Origin: an uncultured Alistipes sp.
GTDB taxonomy: Bacteria; Bacteroidota; Bacteroidia; Bacteroidales; Rikenellaceae
DNA: 39,126 nucleotides
Assembly: GCA_947573795.1 (NCBI GenBank)
Contig: CANPHE010000022.1
Location: forward strand, 1-39,126
Direction of reading: 5' to 3'
This document shows positions 37,491 through 39,126 of this stretch, one piece after another (positions within the stretch are counted from its first letter, which is position 1; every line of letters begins with the position of its first letter). Made by a program: the position numbers and the translations under genes. The notes under the pieces were generated by a model that saw only the letters and a program-made list of their open reading frames with translations, was not told where the DNA came from and did no database searches.

Positions 37491-37849
37491 ATGGAAAAAC
37501 ATATAGCAAACAGGGCGGACGCCCGAAAGTCGGCATCGGTCGCATTCGCAAATATGTCGTCAGTACGCGGCTCAGTCCCGAACGGGAACTCCGATTCTCG
37601 GCTCTTTGCCGCGAGGCCGGGCAACCGCTTGCCGAAGTCCTGCACCAGCTGATCGACCGAGGAACGGTAAGGACGCGGATCACCCGCGAACAACTGGATT
37701 TCATGGCTTAGCTCAAAGGCATCGCCAGGAATCTGAACCAGCTGATCCGGCTGGCCAACGCCAAAGGTCTGGCGGCTGTCAGGGTACGGCATACGGCGAT
37801 CGTCACGACCATCGAAAAACTCTTAAAACAGATATGCGATGGTCGGTAA
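37491..37849 (+). pseudogene. MobC-like relaxosome protein, broken
   Basis: The reading frame encodes KQGGRPKVGIGRIRKYVVSTRLSPERE, typical of MobC/ribbon-helix-helix mobilization proteins. After an internal TAG at 37709 it continues as LKGIARNLNQLIRLANAKGL and ends at 37849. A one-base shift near 37491 separates the likely ATG from the coding frame. The relaxase gene overlaps its end, as in intact mobilization operons. It would have helped the relaxase at oriT. Confidence 0.75.
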
Positions 37850-38366
37850 GGTGATATCGGGATCGTCCTTTTCGGGGACGGTGGGCTATGTGATAAAAGA
37901 GGAACCCAGATATTGGAAGCCGAGGTCGTCATGCCCCAGAAGTTAAGGACATGGCGCAGGACTTCAAAGCCCGGACTCTATTGAACCCGCGGTTGAAAAA
38001 CACCGTCGGGCATATCTCCCTGTCTTTTTCTCCCAAGGATGCCCCGCGGATGACTGACGCCCTGATGATGCAGATCGCAAAGGAGTATATGTAGAGGGTG
38101 GGCATCATCGATACGCGTATCTATTGGTACGCCATCTCGACCAGCCCCATCCGCACTGCCATCTGGTCTATAGTCGGGTCGGGAACAACGGGTAGACCAC
38201 TTCGGACAAAAACATCAAGTTCCGGAATGCCAAGGTCTGCCGGAAGTTGACAGAAAAATACGGACTATACCTTGCGCTGGGCAAGGATGACGTAAGGCGG
38301 GATCGGCTGCGCTAACCCGACAAGACCATAAACGAAATTTACGATGCAATCAAAAAGTGTCTGCCT
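37839..38366 (+). pseudogene. MobB-like relaxase, broken and C-terminally truncated
   Basis: The sequence starts MVGKVISGSSFSGTVGYVIKEE and continues through several frames as VKDMAQDFKARTLLNPRLKN and GHISLSFSPKDAPRMTDALMMQIA. The histidine motif DQPHPHCHLV near 38140-38166 still shows the metal-binding His residues of relaxases. Several frameshifts and stops (for example TAG at 38092) inactivate it. Only the N-terminal catalytic half remains; at about 38366 it is joined to an unrelated metallohydrolase gene. Confidence 0.8.
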
Positions 38367-38896
38367 CAATGCGTCGGATGGAACAGGCCTATTTCAAGGA
38401 TTTCGGGGTCAGGAATCCCGAAAAACGGTATGTCAGCGGTGAGTCACACTACTATTGGGGAAAACAGTTTCTGCTCCGGGTATCCGCAGGCAAAGTCAAC
38501 AGCGTCCATTACAAGGGCCGCTGCTTCGAGGTGGTATGCACCTCACCGGACAAAGCCAAAGTGCTAATGAAGAATTGGTACCGCGAACACGCCAAACTCA
38601 AGTTCGCTGAATATGCGGAACCGATCGTTGCACGATTTAACCGATACGGAGTTGCCCCAACCTCTCTCTATGTTCAGGAGATGGAAAACCGTTGGGGAAG
38701 TTGCACTCCTAAAGGGAAAATCATCCTGAATACGGAACTGATCAAGGCGCCGCGACCCTGCATCGAATATGTCATTACGCATGAAATGTGTCATCTACTG
38801 CATCCCGACCATACCGCAGCCTTCTTTTCCCTGCTCGAAACCGAGATGCCCGACTGGCGGCGCTGGAAAGAGCGCCTTGAGCGATTCATGATGTAA
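38357..38896 (+). CDS. YgjP-like (M48/DUF45) metal-dependent hydrolase, N-terminally truncated
   Basis: This fragment encodes up to 179 residues, beginning at a GTG within the relaxase remnant. The zinc site HEMCHLLHPDH (HExxH with downstream His) near residue 142 and MENRWGSCTPKGKIILN are typical of YgjP/DUF45 proteins, which are about 230-240 residues long. The N-terminal ~60 residues are missing, replaced by relaxase-derived sequence up to about 38366. YgjP-like genes often stand beside hsdR in Bacteroidetes type I restriction loci. Whether the truncated protein is made or folds is unknown. Confidence 0.75.
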   Translation: MSASMRRMEQAYFKDFGVRNPEKRYVSGESHYYWGKQFLLRVSAGKVNSVHYKGRCFEVVCTSPDKAKVLMKNWYREHAKLKFAEYAEPIVARFNRYGVAPTSLYVQEMENRWGSCTPKGKIILNTELIKAPRPCIEYVITHEMCHLLHPDHTAAFFSLLETEMPDWRRWKERLERFMM

Positions 38897-38975
38897 GATT
38901 TATCTTTATGCTATCAGGTTCCTGCTCCTTTTCGGTAAAGGAAATCATTTCTGTAATTCAGACTTTTTTGAAAAA

Positions 38976-39081
38976 ATTTTCGATTGCACAGAGAATGCGG
39001 ACAAATTGCGGACACGCCGAATAAAGCAAAAACCTCAAATGATTACTAATGAATCACTTGAGGTTTTCTAATAGTACCCGG
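38976..39081 (+). repeat. Right copy of the imperfect direct repeat, at tRNA-Leu
   Basis: This copy runs from ATTTTCGATT through AATGCGGACAAATTGC and the tRNA terminator into AGTACCCGG, the last bases of the tRNA gene. It aligns with 32679-32785. Its overlap with a tRNA 3' end marks it as an attachment-site region. Confidence 0.8.
39031..39066 (-). terminator. Terminator of tRNA-Leu
   Basis: On the minus strand AACCTCAA-x-TGATT and AATCA-x-TTGAGGTT form a hairpin followed by T residues, directly after the tRNA 3' end. The direct repeat includes this hairpin. Confidence 0.8.
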
Positions 39082-39126
39082 AGCCGGGGTCGAACCGGCA
39101 CGACATTGCTGTCATTGGTGTTTGAG
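39075..39126 (-). tRNA. tRNA-Leu (anticodon CAA), 3' part
   Basis: Read on the minus strand from the window edge: anticodon loop CTCAAAC (anticodon CAA), stem ACCAA, a long variable arm GACA-GCAA-TGTC as in class II tRNAs, T arm GCCGG-TTCGACC-CCGGC, then acceptor TCCGGGT with discriminator A at 39075. CCA is not encoded. The 5' part lies outside the window. The tRNA 3' end is the likely integration target of the adjacent island. Confidence 0.9.

Overview
The window looks like a chromosomal segment of a GC-rich member of the Bacteroidales, most plausibly an Alistipes-type (Rikenellaceae) gut commensal. The reasons are promoters of the Bacteroidetes type (TAnnTTTG near -7, TTG near -33, 19-20 bases apart) before many genes, an Hmu haem-uptake operon in the Porphyromonas/Bacteroides order, and families typical of that group (HmuY, calycin-like lipoprotein, P-II-like PG0541 protein, TGS-uridine kinase fusion). 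The genus is an inference; no rRNA is present.

Positions 1-10,500 carry housekeeping genes: slyD and gcvP (minus strand), each with a clear promoter and terminator; a YccF/Sel1 membrane protein gene that is broken twice; a rod-shaped structured RNA of about 130-200 nt; a nucleoside kinase; and, divergent from it, a lipoprotein 5'-nucleotidase. The YccF/Sel1 gene is split by a complete 1,224-bp IS110-family element (4291-5514). Its 5' non-coding end can be read as a bridge RNA: four short guide segments match the two flanks of this very insertion site and the two ends of the element. Joining the two ends, as in an excised circle, would also assemble a complete promoter.

Positions 10,500-20,300 hold an AsmA-family gene and, divergent from it, an efflux cluster: TetR regulator (with a G9 tract in its coding sequence), TolC-like outer-membrane protein, RND adaptor, RND pump and a small P-II-like protein. 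An SDR oxidoreductase and a PhnP-like metallohydrolase follow on the minus strand.

Positions 22,189-31,711 form one tightly packed minus-strand operon, transcribed as calycin-like lipoprotein, HmuY, HmuR (TonB-dependent receptor), HmuS (CobN-like), HmuT, HmuU (ExbB/MotA-like) and HmuV (DUF2149). Together they should capture haem at the cell surface, bring it across the outer membrane and process it in the envelope with an energised inner-membrane complex. The operon has a well-formed promoter at 31,743-31,773.

Positions 31,774-39,126 are an AT-richer, decayed island. After about 0.9 kb of non-coding, repeat-like sequence come a ~107-bp imperfect direct repeat, a broken tyrosine integrase, a truncated YhcG-type nuclease, a DUF6043-like remnant fused to a truncated VapE helicase, a cluster of TACTAC repeats, an intact Toprim primase, a possible oriT hairpin, broken MobC and relaxase genes, and an N-terminally truncated YgjP-like metallohydrolase. 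The second copy of the direct repeat overlaps the 3' end and terminator of a partial tRNA-Leu(CAA) gene at the window edge. This is best read as an integrative mobilizable element that entered at tRNA-Leu and is now degenerating, perhaps after several insertions at one site.
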